Shown: positions 25,191 through 34,822, counted from the first letter of the stretch. The stretch: 64,000 nt of DNA from an uncultured Eubacteriales bacterium (GCA_900546615.1 URDJ01000009.1:1-64000), one strand, 5' to 3'. Notes: generated from the sequence alone by a model not told the origin. Translations and numbers: made by a program.

Positions 25191-25451
25191 ATGGCACATA
25201 AAAAGGGAATGGGCTCCACCAAGAACGGCCGCGACAGCGAGTCCAAGCGTCTCGGCGCCAAGAGGGCCGACGGGCAGTTCGTCCTCGCCGGCAACATCCT
25301 CGTCAGGCAGCGCGGTACCAAGATCCACCCCGGCACCAACGTCGGCAAGGGCAAGGACGACACCCTGTTCTCGCTGGTGGACGGCACCGTCCGTTTCGAG
25401 CGCTACGGCAAGGATCGCAAGAAGGTCTCCGTTTACGAGCTCAATCAGTAA
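25191..25451 (+). CDS. rpmA: 50S ribosomal protein L27
   Basis: An 86-residue protein starting [19 protein letters not shown]27 reaches the peptidyl-transferase centre with its N-terminal tail. In many Firmicutes that tail carries an extra segment of about nine residues that Prp protease removes. Here the protein starts directly with the mature-type AHKKG sequence. This agrees with the lack of a prp gene in the rplU-rpmA gap. Start ATG 25191 has the ribosome binding site GGAGGTG. Confidence 0.96.
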   Translation: MAHKKGMGSTKNGRDSESKRLGAKRADGQFVLAGNILVRQRGTKIHPGTNVGKGKDDTLFSLVDGTVRFERYGKDRKKVSVYELNQ

Positions 25452-25460
25452 CAGAAAACA

Positions 25461-25494
25461 AAAAAGAGGCGGACGCTCGTCCGCCTCTTTTTGC
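25461..25494 (+). terminator. Terminator or attenuator between rpmA and obgE
   Basis: The stem AAAGAGGCGGAC/GTCCGCCTCTTT is followed by five T. obgE starts only about 17 bases later, with no clear promoter of its own, so partial readthrough probably sets its level. Confidence 0.8.
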
Positions 25495-25510
25495 TATCGG
25501 GAGAAATACT

Positions 25511-26794
25511 ATGGCATCACCATTTGTTGACAAGGTAACCATCCAGCTGCGCGCCGGCGACGGCGGGCCGGGCGCTGTCAGCTTCCACCGCGAGAAGTAT
25601 GTCGCGGCGGGCGGGCCGGACGGCGGCGACGGCGGACGCGGCGGCAGCATCATCTTCACCGTGGACGACCACATGTCCACGCTCATGGACTTCCGCTACA
25701 AGCGCAAGTTCACGGCGGGCAACGGCCAGCCCGGCCAGGGCAAGCGCTGCTCCGGCAAGGACGGCGAGAGCATCGTCCTCAAGGTCCCGCGCGGCACCGT
25801 CCTGCGCGACGCGGACAGCGGCGCCATCATGCACGACATGTCCTCGGGCGAGGACTACGTCGCCTGCCGCGGCGGGCGCGGCGGCTGGGGCAACAAGCAC
25901 TTCGCCACGCCCACTCGTCAGGTACCGCGCTTCGCCAAGCCCGGACTGCCTGGGGAATCGCACACGATAACGCTTGAGCTCAAGCTTCTCGCCGATGTGG
26001 GCCTCGTCGGTTTCCCTAACGTCGGCAAGAGCACGCTGCTCTCCGTCGTGTCGAATGCCCACCCTAAAATAGCGAACTACCACTTTACCACGCTTTTTCC
26101 AAACCTCGGCGTCGTGTACGTTGACGAGGGCGTGTCTTTCGTGCTCGCGGATATACCCGGCATCATAGAGGGCGCGAGCGACGGTGCGGGGCTGGGCCAC
26201 GATTTCCTGCGCCACATCGACCGCTGCCGCCTGCTCATCCATCTCGTGGACGTCTCGGGCAGCGAGGGCCGCGACCCGGTGGAGGACTTTGAGGCGATAA
26301 ACGCGGAGCTTGCGCAGTACAACGCAGAGCTGGCCACGCGGCCGCAGCTTGTGGCGGCGAACAAGTGCGACCTGCTCGAGCCGGGCAGCGACAACCTCGA
26401 GCGCCTGCGCGCGCATGTGGAGGCGAAGGGCTGCAGGTTCTTCGAGCTGTCGGCGGCCTCCACCGTCGGCACGCGGGAACTGATGCGCGCCGCGGCGGGC
26501 GAGCTTGCGCACCTGCCTCCTGTCATCGTCTATGAGCCGGACTACGTCCCGCCCGAGCCGGAGCTGGGCACAGCGGAGGACGTGGAGATACGGCATGAGG
26601 ACGATGTCTGGTATGTTGAGGGCGCATGGCTGTCACGGCTCGTGGCCTCGGTGAACTTCTCGGATTACGAGAGCCGCATGTACTTCGACCGCTGCCTGCG
26701 CACCGCGGGCATCTTCGAGCGCATGGAAGCGCTGGGCGTGAAGGACGGGGACACGGTATCTATCTACGACATCGAGTTCGAGTATCAGGATTGA
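25511..26794 (+). CDS. obgE: GTPase Obg
   Basis: A 427-residue protein. The N-terminal glycine-rich Obg fold (about 1-158: AGDGGPGAVSFHREKYV, GGDGGRGGS, GRGGWGNKHF) precedes the GTPase domain. That domain has G1 GFPNVGKSTL, G3 DIPGIIEGA and G4 ANKCD. A C-terminal OCT domain follows (about 345-427). Obg is an essential ribosome-associated GTPase linked to 50S assembly, stress and entry into sporulation. It is cotranscribed with rplU and rpmA, subject to the intervening hairpin. Confidence 0.95.
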   Translation: MASPFVDKVTIQLRAGDGGPGAVSFHREKYVAAGGPDGGDGGRGGSIIFTVDDHMSTLMDFRYKRKFTAGNGQPGQGKRCSGKDGESIVLKVPRGTVLRDADSGAIMHDMSSGEDYVACRGGRGGWGNKHFATPTRQVPRFAKPGLPGESHTITLELKLLADVGLVGFPNVGKSTLLSVVSNAHPKIANYHFTTLFPNLGVVYVDEGVSFVLADIPGIIEGASDGAGLGHDFLRHIDRCRLLIHLVDVSGSEGRDPVEDFEAINAELAQYNAELATRPQLVAANKCDLLEPGSDNLERLRAHVEAKGCRFFELSAASTVGTRELMRAAAGELAHLPPVIVYEPDYVPPEPELGTAEDVEIRHEDDVWYVEGAWLSRLVASVNFSDYESRMYFDRCLRTAGIFERMEALGVKDGDTVSIYDIEFEYQD

Positions 26795-26807
26795 CAGAGG
26801 TGGCTTT

Positions 26808-27542
26808 GTGTCGGAGCTGACTGTGGACGAGCGCAGGTTTTCCGAGATAGTGTACGAGCTGGGCAGCGCGAACCGGTCGGACTCCTGCATAATCCGGCCG
26901 GATATGGGCCCGGACTTCTGGGAGGGTCTCGGCGTTATAAAGTCCTTCCCCAAAAACCATGTCCTTCTCGAGCGGGACAGAGTGCCGGACTGCTTTTACA
27001 TCGTCAAAAGCGGCACTGTAGTGGGCTACGAGGAGCTGGCGAACGGCAACGAGCTCATCTGCTATGTCATGGAGAAGAACGCCATGCTGCTCGAGGCGAA
27101 CGTGCTGCTCGAGCGCTCGGCGCCGGTGAGCTTCCGCACCATGGAACCCTCGGAACTGCTGTGCGTCAGCCGCGCAAAGCTGCTCGAGGGCATGATGATG
27201 GAGCCGAAGGCGCTGCTGTCGCTGTTCTGCTCTGTGTCGGACAAGTTTCTGGAGGCCATGGAGGAGCTGAGGCAGGCGAAATGCCGTGGGGCCGAATGGC
27301 GGCTTTGCGAGCTGCTGCTGGACTTTGCCGCTCGCTGCGGCGTCGCCTACGATGGCAAGGTGCTTATCTGCAAAAAGATCAACATCCAGATGATAACCCA
27401 GATCCTCGGCATCAACCGTTCAACCACCGTCCGCTCCATGCGCACCCTCCGCGACCTCGGACTCGTGGAACACATCAACGGCTTCTACTGCGTTCGCTCG
27501 GTCGAGTCCCTTCGCAGGCATCAGGAACTGCTCGAGGAATAA
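26808..27542 (+). CDS. Crp/Fnr-family transcriptional regulator
   Basis: A 244-residue protein with a GTG start. Residues about 40-135 form a cyclic-nucleotide-binding fold (FPKNHVLLERDRVPDCFYIV, SGTVVGYEE). Residues about 165-235 form a winged helix (MITQILGINRSTTVRSMRTL). There is no Fnr-type four-cysteine cluster; scattered cysteines occur (CFYIV, CYVM, LLCVS, LFCSVS). Effector unknown. It sits upstream of the molybdenum hydroxylase operon, and a near-perfect palindrome in the gap is a possible binding site, so I infer it controls that operon. Confidence 0.82.
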   Translation: MSELTVDERRFSEIVYELGSANRSDSCIIRPDMGPDFWEGLGVIKSFPKNHVLLERDRVPDCFYIVKSGTVVGYEELANGNELICYVMEKNAMLLEANVLLERSAPVSFRTMEPSELLCVSRAKLLEGMMMEPKALLSLFCSVSDKFLEAMEELRQAKCRGAEWRLCELLLDFAARCGVAYDGKVLICKKINIQMITQILGINRSTTVRSMRTLRDLGLVEHINGFYCVRSVESLRRHQELLEE

Positions 27543-27560
27543 GTAAATGACCCGATCGTC

Positions 27561-27602
27561 GCAGGACGGTATGGCCCTTCAGCCATGCCGTCCTGCTTTT
27601 TT
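27561..27602 (+). terminator. Intrinsic terminator of the Crp/Fnr-type gene
   Basis: The stem GCAGGACGGTATGGC/GCCATGCCGTCCTGC has one G-T pair and is followed by six T. Confidence 0.9.
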
Positions 27603-27623
27603 CTACATGTTCAAGCAGAAAAA

Positions 27624-27643
27624 GCAGGTGCATTTGCACCTGC
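27624..27643. promoter_or_regulatory. Palindrome upstream of the hydroxylase operon
   Basis: GCAGGTGCA-TT-TGCACCTGC has perfect 9-base arms around a two-base centre. It lies about 90 bases before the first hydroxylase gene and just after the regulator's terminator. It is a candidate operator for the adjacent regulator. The half-site does not match the classical Crp (TGTGA) or Fnr (TTGAT) consensus. Confidence 0.5.
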
Positions 27644-27733
27644 GTATGTTTATGCGCATTCCCTGCGCGGCGGCCTTGTGAAATAATAAACGCGGTTGAT
27701 TTTGGCTCCATGCTTTATTAAGGAGGAAAAATT

Positions 27734-28618
27734 ATGGCGTTACCTGAATTCGACTACGTTGCCGCGGGCTCGCTCAAGGAGGCTTCCGACCTCATGATCT
27801 CGCTCGGCAGCAAATGTGTCGTCATGTCGGGAGGCACGGACGTTATCCTGCAGATACCCAAGTCTGTGGCGCGGGGCATGACTACCGTCATCGACCTCAA
27901 GACCATCCCCGGCCTCACGCGGCTCGACTTCGTGGAGGGCGAGGGCCTCTACGTCGGCTCGAACACCAAGCTTTTCGACATCCAGTCCTCACCCATAGTG
28001 AAGGATAAGATGCCCGCCGTCGCGAAGTCCGCGCACTACGTCGGCTCCAATCAGGTCCGGCGCAAGGGCACCATGGCAGGCAACATCTGCAACGCCTCGC
28101 CCACGGCGGACACCTCGCCCATCCTGCTGGCAATGAACGCACGCGTCACTGTCACCGGCCCCGAGGGCAGCCGCACAGTGCCCATCGATGAGTTCTGGAC
28201 AGGCTTCAAGAAGATCAATGTCGACAAATCCAAGGGCGAGCTCGTGACCGAGATATTTATCCCCGAGCTCGGCCCCGGCGAGGGCTCCTCCTACTTCAAG
28301 CACTCCGTCCGCAAGGCCATGGACCTCGCCATCGTCGGTGTCGCGGCCTGGCTGCGCATGAAGGACGGCAGGGTCGCGGACGCCCGCATCGCCGTCGGCG
28401 GCGGCGACGTCATCACCGTGCGCGCGAAGAAGGCCGAGCAGCTGCTCATAGACAGCGAGATAACTGACGAGGTGCTCGAGAAGGTCGGCGTGCAGGCGGC
28501 GGACGAGATGAACCCGCGCTCGAGCCTCCGTGCCTCGGCGGAGTACCGCTGCGACATGATACGCGTCTACACGAAGCGCGCCATCAACGAGACCATCGCC
28601 ACGATGAGGGCTGAGTAA
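27734..28618 (+). CDS. Molybdenum hydroxylase, FAD-binding subunit
   Basis: A 294-residue protein of the xanthine-dehydrogenase FAD-subunit family. The FAD-binding loop (VVMSGGTDVI, analogous to the family AGGTD/AGGTN) is near residue 35. The second loop lies around residues 110-123 (TMAGNICNASPTADTSP). It passes electrons from the iron-sulfur subunit to an acceptor. It starts after AAGGAGGAAAAATT and is first of three genes ordered FAD, iron-sulfur, molybdenum. It lacks the extra iron-sulfur insertion of 4-hydroxybenzoyl-CoA reductase. Substrate not deducible. Confidence 0.88.
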   Translation: MALPEFDYVAAGSLKEASDLMISLGSKCVVMSGGTDVILQIPKSVARGMTTVIDLKTIPGLTRLDFVEGEGLYVGSNTKLFDIQSSPIVKDKMPAVAKSAHYVGSNQVRRKGTMAGNICNASPTADTSPILLAMNARVTVTGPEGSRTVPIDEFWTGFKKINVDKSKGELVTEIFIPELGPGEGSSYFKHSVRKAMDLAIVGVAAWLRMKDGRVADARIAVGGGDVITVRAKKAEQLLIDSEITDEVLEKVGVQAADEMNPRSSLRASAEYRCDMIRVYTKRAINETIATMRAE

Positions 28619-28630
28619 GGAGGACGAAGA

Positions 28631-29119
28631 ATGAAGAAGATAATCCATTTCACACTCAACGGCGAGCCTGTCGAGGCCCTTGTGCCGGTGAACATGACCA
28701 TGGTGGACTTCCTGCGCAAGGAGATGCACCTGACCGGCACGAAGCGCGGCTGCGAGGAGGGCGAGTGCGGCGCCTGCACCATCCTGCTCGACGGCCGGGC
28801 CGTGCCCTCCTGCATCATGCTGGCGGTGGAGGCCGACGGGCACGAGGTCACCACCATCGAGGGCGTGCGCGTAAACGGCGTGCTCCACCCGCTGCAGCGC
28901 GAGTTCATGGACAAGTGGGCGCTCCAGTGCGGCTTCTGCACGCCGGGCATGATAATGTCCGCGCTCTCGCTGCTCAACGAGAACCCCAACCCCACCGAGG
29001 AGGAGATCCGCGACGGCATCGCTGGCAACCTCTGCCGCTGCACCGGCTACGCCAAGATAGTCGAGGCAATAGACGCCGCCGCCAAGAAGCTGGCGCGGGC
29101 AAAGGAGGTCAATGCGTAA
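28631..29119 (+). CDS. Molybdenum hydroxylase, [2Fe-2S] subunit
   Basis: A 162-residue protein with both cluster sites. The plant-ferredoxin-type cysteines are CEEGECGACTILLDG plus a later PSC. The helical-domain cysteines are CGFCTPGM and NLCRCTGY. It carries electrons from the molybdenum centre to FAD. Full length for the family. The stop overlaps the large-subunit start by one base (TAATG), so production is coupled. Confidence 0.93.
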   Translation: MKKIIHFTLNGEPVEALVPVNMTMVDFLRKEMHLTGTKRGCEEGECGACTILLDGRAVPSCIMLAVEADGHEVTTIEGVRVNGVLHPLQREFMDKWALQCGFCTPGMIMSALSLLNENPNPTEEEIRDGIAGNLCRCTGYAKIVEAIDAAAKKLARAKEVNA

Positions 29120-31557
29120 TGGCGATAATGTCCAAGGAATACTACGCCGACATTGAGAGCGTATACAAGAAACCCGAGGATTACGAGCTTGCCGGAAAGG
29201 GCAACGCCTATATCCGCATCGACGCCGAGGCAAAGGTCACGGGCACCGCGGTCTATACGGACGACGTGGACCTGCCCGGCATGTACTACTGCAAGCTGGT
29301 ACACTCGCCCTACGCCCACGCGCTCATCAAGAGCATAGACTTCACCGAGGCGCTCAAGGTGCCCGGCGTCAAGGGCGTGCTGACCGGCCAGGACTTCCCC
29401 GAGGGCCACAACCTGGGCAACCCGGAGGCCTTCAAGGAGCTGGCGGACAAGGAGCCGCTCTGCCGTAAGAAGGTGCGCATGGTGGGCGACGAGGTCCCAG
29501 CCGTCTGCGCCACCACCGAGGAGGCCGCCACCCTCGCCGCCTCTCTGGTCAAGGTGGAGTATGAGCCGCTCGAGCCGGTGCTCGACCCCTTCTACTCCAT
29601 GCAGCCTGATGCCCCGGCCATACACTACCCCGGCACCAGCAACCTCTCCATCTTCACCACCATGAAGGCCGGCGATCCGGACAAGGCCTTTGCCGAGGCG
29701 GATTACATCGACAAGCGCTATTACCGCACCCAGCAGATGGTGCACGCGGCCATCGAGCCGCACGGCGCCGTCGCCAAGTATGAGAACAACGAGTGGACGG
29801 TCTGGACGACCACCCAGGGCGCCTACGTCAGCCGCTACTGGATAGCCTGGGGTCTCGGCGTGCCCGAGAGCCAGGTGCGCGTCATCAAGCCCATGATAGG
29901 CGGCGGCTTCGGCGGCAAGCTGGACGTCTTCGCCCACGAGCTGTGCCCCTGCAAGTTCGCACAGATGACCGGCCACCCCGTCAAGTGCATATTGAAGCGC
30001 GACGAGGTGTTCATGTGCACCCGCACCCGCCACCCCATCCCCTTCGAGATAGAGTCCGCCTTCACCAAGGAGGGCAAGCTGCTCGCCAAGCGCTGCAAGC
30101 ACATCCTCGACGGCGGCGCATACGGCGGCTCCGGCATCGCGGCTAACACGCTGTCCCTCATCTGCGCCACCTTCCCCTACAAGGTCGAGAACATCGACAT
30201 GACCGCCCGCAGGCCATACACAAACCACCCCGCCTCAGGCGCGATGCGCGGCTACTCCGCCTGCCAGGTGCATTTTGCCCACGAGATACACATGGACGAG
30301 GTGGCAAGCGAGCTGGGCATCGACCCGCTTGAGCTGCGCCGCAAGAACGAGATCACCCCGTACTACACCGGCCCTACGGGTCTGGAGTTCACCAGCTGCA
30401 AGTTCGACGAGTGCATGGTTGCCGTCGCGGACTACATTGACTGGAAGCACCGTGACCGCTATCCCTTCGGCAGCGGCCAGGGCGTGGGTCTCTCGGGCTC
30501 GGGCTTCATGTCCGGCACCGGCTTCCCCGTGCTCGTGACTCCGCACTACTGCTCGGCCTCCACCATCGTCCGCCTCAACCGCGAGGGCTACGCCGTCGTG
30601 TTCTCCGGCGCCAACGACATCGGCCAGGGCTGCGACACGGTCATGACCATGATCGTCGCCGAGGAGCTGGGCCTGCGCATGGACGAGGTCAAACTCATCC
30701 AGTCCGACACCACCGCCACACCCTGGGACGCCGGCTCCTTCGGCTCCCGCGTGACCTTCCTCGGCGGCAACGCCTGCCGCCGCGCCGTCGGCGACGCGAA
30801 GTTCAAACTGCTCAGCCACTGGGCCGAGGAGTGGGGCTGCAAGCCTCAGGATATCACCATGAAGGACCACCGAGTCTTCATAAAGGGCGACCCCGAGAAG
30901 AACATCTCCTTTAACGAGGCCTGCTTCGGCTATGAGGAGAAGAACTTCGGCCGCTGCGTCGCGGGTGTCGGCTCCTTCGCTCACGAGGGCGACAAGGACA
31001 TCTACGTCAAGAACGTAGGCAACTACGCCACGGCCTATTCCTTCTCCGCCTCCGCCGCGAAGGTGACGGTCGACATGGAGACGGGCGCGGTCACGCTCGA
31101 CGACTTCGCCTTCGGCCACGACTGCGGCCGCCCGCTGAACATCCGCGCGGTCGAGGGCCAGATAGAGGGCTCAGTCCTGCTCGGCTTCGGCTTCACCTGC
31201 TACGAGGAGTGCGTCTACGACAAGGACGGCAGGCACCTGAACCCCTCTTTCCGCGACTACCACTTCCCGACAGCACTTGACATGCCGAAGATAAAGACCT
31301 TCATTTGTTCCGAGTACGACCCAGAGGGCCCGCTCGGCGCCAAGGAGGCCGGCGAGGGCTCCACCGCGCCCGTCGGCTCCGCCATCGGCAACGCCATCAA
31401 CTACGCCACCGGCCTTGTGCTCAAGGAGCTGCCCATCACCCCCGAAAAGCTCTGGCGCTGCCTTCGTGAGCATGAGCGCACCGGCAAGACCGAGTTCGGC
31501 GCAGAGGACCTGCCCCAGAAATTTGCAAACATGCCGCCTCTGCCGCCGCGCGACTGA
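29119..31557 (+). CDS. Molybdenum hydroxylase, molybdopterin-binding large subunit
   Basis: An 812-residue protein from ATG 29119. It shows the family N-domain (DAEAKVTGTAVYTDD), the molybdopterin loop GGGFGGK (near residue 260), GAMRGYSACQ, GQGCDTVM and the catalytic glutamate context GAKEAGEG (near residue 739). These mark a xanthine-dehydrogenase-type enzyme that hydroxylates or dehydroxylates a heteroaromatic or aromatic substrate. It is about 40-60 residues longer than several clostridial homologues. No cofactor maturation genes (XdhC, MocA) adjoin. Whether the substrate is a purine, a nicotinate-like compound or an aromatic thioester cannot be told. Confidence 0.88.
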   Translation: MAIMSKEYYADIESVYKKPEDYELAGKGNAYIRIDAEAKVTGTAVYTDDVDLPGMYYCKLVHSPYAHALIKSIDFTEALKVPGVKGVLTGQDFPEGHNLGNPEAFKELADKEPLCRKKVRMVGDEVPAVCATTEEAATLAASLVKVEYEPLEPVLDPFYSMQPDAPAIHYPGTSNLSIFTTMKAGDPDKAFAEADYIDKRYYRTQQMVHAAIEPHGAVAKYENNEWTVWTTTQGAYVSRYWIAWGLGVPESQVRVIKPMIGGGFGGKLDVFAHELCPCKFAQMTGHPVKCILKRDEVFMCTRTRHPIPFEIESAFTKEGKLLAKRCKHILDGGAYGGSGIAANTLSLICATFPYKVENIDMTARRPYTNHPASGAMRGYSACQVHFAHEIHMDEVASELGIDPLELRRKNEITPYYTGPTGLEFTSCKFDECMVAVADYIDWKHRDRYPFGSGQGVGLSGSGFMSGTGFPVLVTPHYCSASTIVRLNREGYAVVFSGANDIGQGCDTVMTMIVAEELGLRMDEVKLIQSDTTATPWDAGSFGSRVTFLGGNACRRAVGDAKFKLLSHWAEEWGCKPQDITMKDHRVFIKGDPEKNISFNEACFGYEEKNFGRCVAGVGSFAHEGDKDIYVKNVGNYATAYSFSASAAKVTVDMETGAVTLDDFAFGHDCGRPLNIRAVEGQIEGSVLLGFGFTCYEECVYDKDGRHLNPSFRDYHFPTALDMPKIKTFICSEYDPEGPLGAKEAGEGSTAPVGSAIGNAINYATGLVLKELPITPEKLWRCLREHERTGKTEFGAEDLPQKFANMPPLPPRD

Positions 31558-31627
31558 GTTACGGCACAATAATGGAGGGAGAGGGCTCGTCACCGGGCCT
31601 TCTCCCAACTGAAAAAACGGAGGCACC

Positions 31628-33253
31628 ATGCCCGGACTGAACGAATGGGACGTAACCTCGCAGCAGCTTTCAAAAGCCCACGGTTACTCGGCCCGAGTCG
31701 ACTACCACAAGGACAACGCCAGGGCGCAGGAGACGATGCAGCTTGCACGCGAGATACTCAAACTCGCCCGCAGCGCGCTGCTCATACACCTGCGCTTCAT
31801 GGAGCCCGCTCTGGTCCGTCTCGCCGCGAACAGCGACGAATCCATAACGGCCGAGCTGGCCACGGATGGGCGTTACCTATACTACAACTCCATCCACGTC
31901 TGCCGCCTGTTCAAGCGCGCGCGGGAGCTGCCTGCAAGGGACTATCTGCATGTCACGCTCCACTGCGTTTTCCGCCACCTCTTTGTGAGCCGGAAGCTGA
32001 CGGGCGACCTCTGGGACCTCGCCTGCGACATCGCGGTCGAGAATCTCATCAATGGACTTGACATCAAGAGCCTGTACTGCGAGCGCCAGGAAAAGCAGCG
32101 CTGGCTCATAGAGAAGCTCCGCGAGGCCATGCCGAGGCTGACGGCGGAGCGCATATACCGCTGGCTCATAGAACAGGAGCTGCCCCCACAGGAGATTGGC
32201 CGCATACGCAGCTATTTCTACGCCGATGACCACCGCATCTGGTATAACCCGCCTGAAATCAGCTCCGGCTCAGGCGGAGATACCCAGGATGAGGGTTCCG
32301 GGGGCGAAAAGCCCGACATAGGCGACGCCCCCGGCGGCAGCGACGAGCTGCCCCCGCCCGAGGACGGCGATGGCGACGAGCAGCAGGCCAGAGGCGGCCG
32401 GGCCACGGGCGAAAAGCGCGACCACGGCGACGGCTCCGGCGAGGGCATGCCGGGCAGAGAGAACAGCGAGCCCGGCGAAAAGAGGGCGCTCTCCCCGCAG
32501 GAGACGGAGCGCATATGGAAGGACATCAGCGAGCGCATAGAGGTGGACCTCGACACCGCCTCGTCCTCCTACGGCGAGAACGCGGGCGATTTTGTCGCTG
32601 CGCTGCGCGAGGTGAACCGCGAGAAGGTGGATTACGCCGCCTTCCTTCGCCGCCGCTTCGCCGTCCTCGGCGAGAACATCCAGGTCAACGACGACGAGTT
32701 CGACTACATCTTCTACACCTACGGCATGAAGCTCTACGGCAAAATGCCGCTCATAGAGCCGCTGGAGTACAAGGAGGTCAAGCTCGTGCGCGAATTCGTC
32801 ATCGCGCTGGACACCTCGGAGTCCGTCGCGGGTTCGCTGGTGCAGAGCTTTGTCACAAAGACCTGGAACATCCTCAAGCAGACCGAGAGCTTCTTCACAA
32901 AGGTGAACATACACATCCTCCAGTGCGGCGCAAAGGTGGAGGAGGACGCCAAGATACGCGATCAGAACGAGTTTGACGCATACATGCAGCGCATGGTCCT
33001 GCGTGGGTTCGGCGGGACGGACTTCCGCCCCGTGTTCGAGCATGTGGACACGCTCATAAGGCAGCATGAGTTTACAAATCTGCGCGGACTCATCTACTTC
33101 ACCGACGGCTACGGCACCTTTCCCGCCATGCCGCCGGAGTATGAGGCAGCCTTTGTATTCGTGGACACGGGCCGGGAACTGCCCGACGTGCCGCCCTGGG
33201 CCATAAAGATAAGGATGACCCCGACCGAGGTCGAGGACATCTCAGACCGGTGA
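31628..33253 (+). CDS. vWA-domain protein partnering a MoxR-type ATPase
   Basis: A 541-residue protein. The N-terminal half (about 1-210) is the helical, metallopeptidase-like region of the DUF2201/VWA-like family (LHCVFRHLFVSRK). It is followed by a glycine/acid-rich linker (about 215-295). The C-terminal von Willebrand A domain carries an intact metal site (ALDTSESV, near residue 393) and FTDGYGTF. Such proteins work with MoxR-type AAA ATPases as metal-insertion or protein-remodelling chaperones. The ATPase lies two genes downstream. Placed right after a molybdenum hydroxylase operon, it could help mature that enzyme, as in the CoxD/CoxE systems (inference). Confidence 0.8.
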   Translation: MPGLNEWDVTSQQLSKAHGYSARVDYHKDNARAQETMQLAREILKLARSALLIHLRFMEPALVRLAANSDESITAELATDGRYLYYNSIHVCRLFKRARELPARDYLHVTLHCVFRHLFVSRKLTGDLWDLACDIAVENLINGLDIKSLYCERQEKQRWLIEKLREAMPRLTAERIYRWLIEQELPPQEIGRIRSYFYADDHRIWYNPPEISSGSGGDTQDEGSGGEKPDIGDAPGGSDELPPPEDGDGDEQQARGGRATGEKRDHGDGSGEGMPGRENSEPGEKRALSPQETERIWKDISERIEVDLDTASSSYGENAGDFVAALREVNREKVDYAAFLRRRFAVLGENIQVNDDEFDYIFYTYGMKLYGKMPLIEPLEYKEVKLVREFVIALDTSESVAGSLVQSFVTKTWNILKQTESFFTKVNIHILQCGAKVEEDAKIRDQNEFDAYMQRMVLRGFGGTDFRPVFEHVDTLIRQHEFTNLRGLIYFTDGYGTFPAMPPEYEAAFVFVDTGRELPDVPPWAIKIRMTPTEVEDISDR

Positions 33254-34807
33254 GAGCAATGGACGATTTTGAGATACGCGGAACAAGCCTCGTGCGCTAT
33301 CGCGGCTCCGACCCCTGGCCGGAGCTGCCGGAGGGCATCACCGAGATAGCCGACGGCGCGTTCAAGGACTGCCGGGACCTCTGCGGGATAGTCATACCCG
33401 AGGGCGTCACGCGCATAGGCGCCAAGGCCTTCCAGTGGTGCGCCAACCTCGAGAGCGTCAAAGCGCCCGCAAGCCTCGTCGAAACAGGCCCGGACGCCTT
33501 CGCCGGCACACCCTTTTACCGCTACTACGACACCAATGAGACGGATTGGCGGGACGACTTCCTCATCCTCGGCCGCGTGCTTTTCAAGGGCCGGCGCAAC
33601 ATCCGCGAGGCTAGCATACCTGACGGTGTTATGTCAATCGCTCCCGACGCTTTTGCAGGGCGGGTGCTGCTCTCTCGCGCGGACATCCCCGGGAGCGTCC
33701 GGGACATAGGCTGGCGGGCGTTTTCGGACTGCTCTGCGCTCACTAAGGTCCACATCCCGTCAGGGGTCCGGCGGCTCGGCCGGCACTGCTTCAAAGGCTG
33801 TGGAAGGCTCGCCGAGGTGAGCTTTGACGAGGGCGTCGAGGAAATCTAAAACGGCATCTTCGCCAGCTGCCGCTCTATACGTTATGTAAACTTTCCAGCG
33901 AGCCTGAAGAAGTTCCCCGGCTGGGCGTTTTTCGGCAGCAACAACGTCGAGCGTGTGGGCTTTTCCGGTCCGATCGCCTCCATGGGTGAGCGTGCGTTCT
34001 CCGGCTGCGAGAATCTCAGGAGCGTGGATTTTCCCGCGGGGCTCCGGAAGATAGGCGTGGACGCCTTTTACAGCTGCATCTGCCTCGAGAGCGCCATGCT
34101 GCCCGAGGGTCTGAGCACCATAGAACGCCGCGCCTTTGCCGGCTGCCGCTGCATCGAGCGGGCTGTCATCCCGGAGACGGTGACGACTCTCGGCGACAGC
34201 GTGTTCTCCGGCTGCCGCCTGCTGCGGGAACATCACGCAGGACACCGACCTGCGCGTGCCGGAGGGCGTGCGAGCCGTAGCGCCCGGGGCGTTCCGGGAA
34301 AAGCAGAACCTCATCTTTCTCACCCTGCCGGAGAGCGTGGAGCGCGTTGGGGACTCCGCCTTTGCCTGCTGTCGGGCGCTCAGGGAGATAGTGCTGCCCG
34401 CCGGGGTGGGTTCGCTGGGGCCGGAGCCATTTGAGGGCTGCGATAGCCTCGTCTCCATCGTCGCCCCGGGCATGCCGCCGGAGAGCTTTGGAACGCTGTC
34501 GGAGCGCGTCTCAGCCGCCGTGGGCTACTGCCGCCGGGGCGAGGGCTACCCGGAGCGCACGCGCGCGGCATACGAGTGCTTTCTCGGCGAGCGCTGCGCG
34601 GACATCCTTGAGGCGGCCATCGACCGCAATCTGCCGGACGCCGTGCGCTATTTCACCGCCCGCCGCCTCATCGGCCGCGCCGACTTCGAGCGCGTGCTGG
34701 AAAAGGCGCAGAAGTCCCGCGCGATGGAGATAGTCGCGCTGCTGCTCGACTACCGCGTCGGGGGCTTTGCCGGCGACGCATTTGACAAATTCGACCTCGA
34801 CATCTGA
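33250..34807 (+). pseudogene. Broken BspA-type leucine-rich-repeat protein
   Basis: Reading through, this would be a protein of about 519 residues with LRR_5/BspA-type repeats (GVTRIGAKAFQWCANLESV, GLRKIGVDAFYSCICLESAM) and a helical C-terminal domain. It is interrupted twice. An in-frame TAA at 33847-33849 falls where a lysine codon would continue the repeat (EEI-stop-NGIF). A one-base shift lies in the GGG run near 34225-34227, after which the repeat continues in the next frame (NITQDTDLRVPEG). Either the gene is decaying or the sequence carries errors. The GTG start overlaps the vWA stop. Confidence 0.8.
33882..33891 (+). repeat. TTATGTAAAC motif, copy 1
   Basis: A 10-base motif found five times in the window. 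Here it lies in the LRR pseudogene and is extended to CGTTATGTAAACT, as in the 61475 copy. Confidence 0.5.
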
Positions 34808-34822
34808 AAGGAGGCTGGACTT

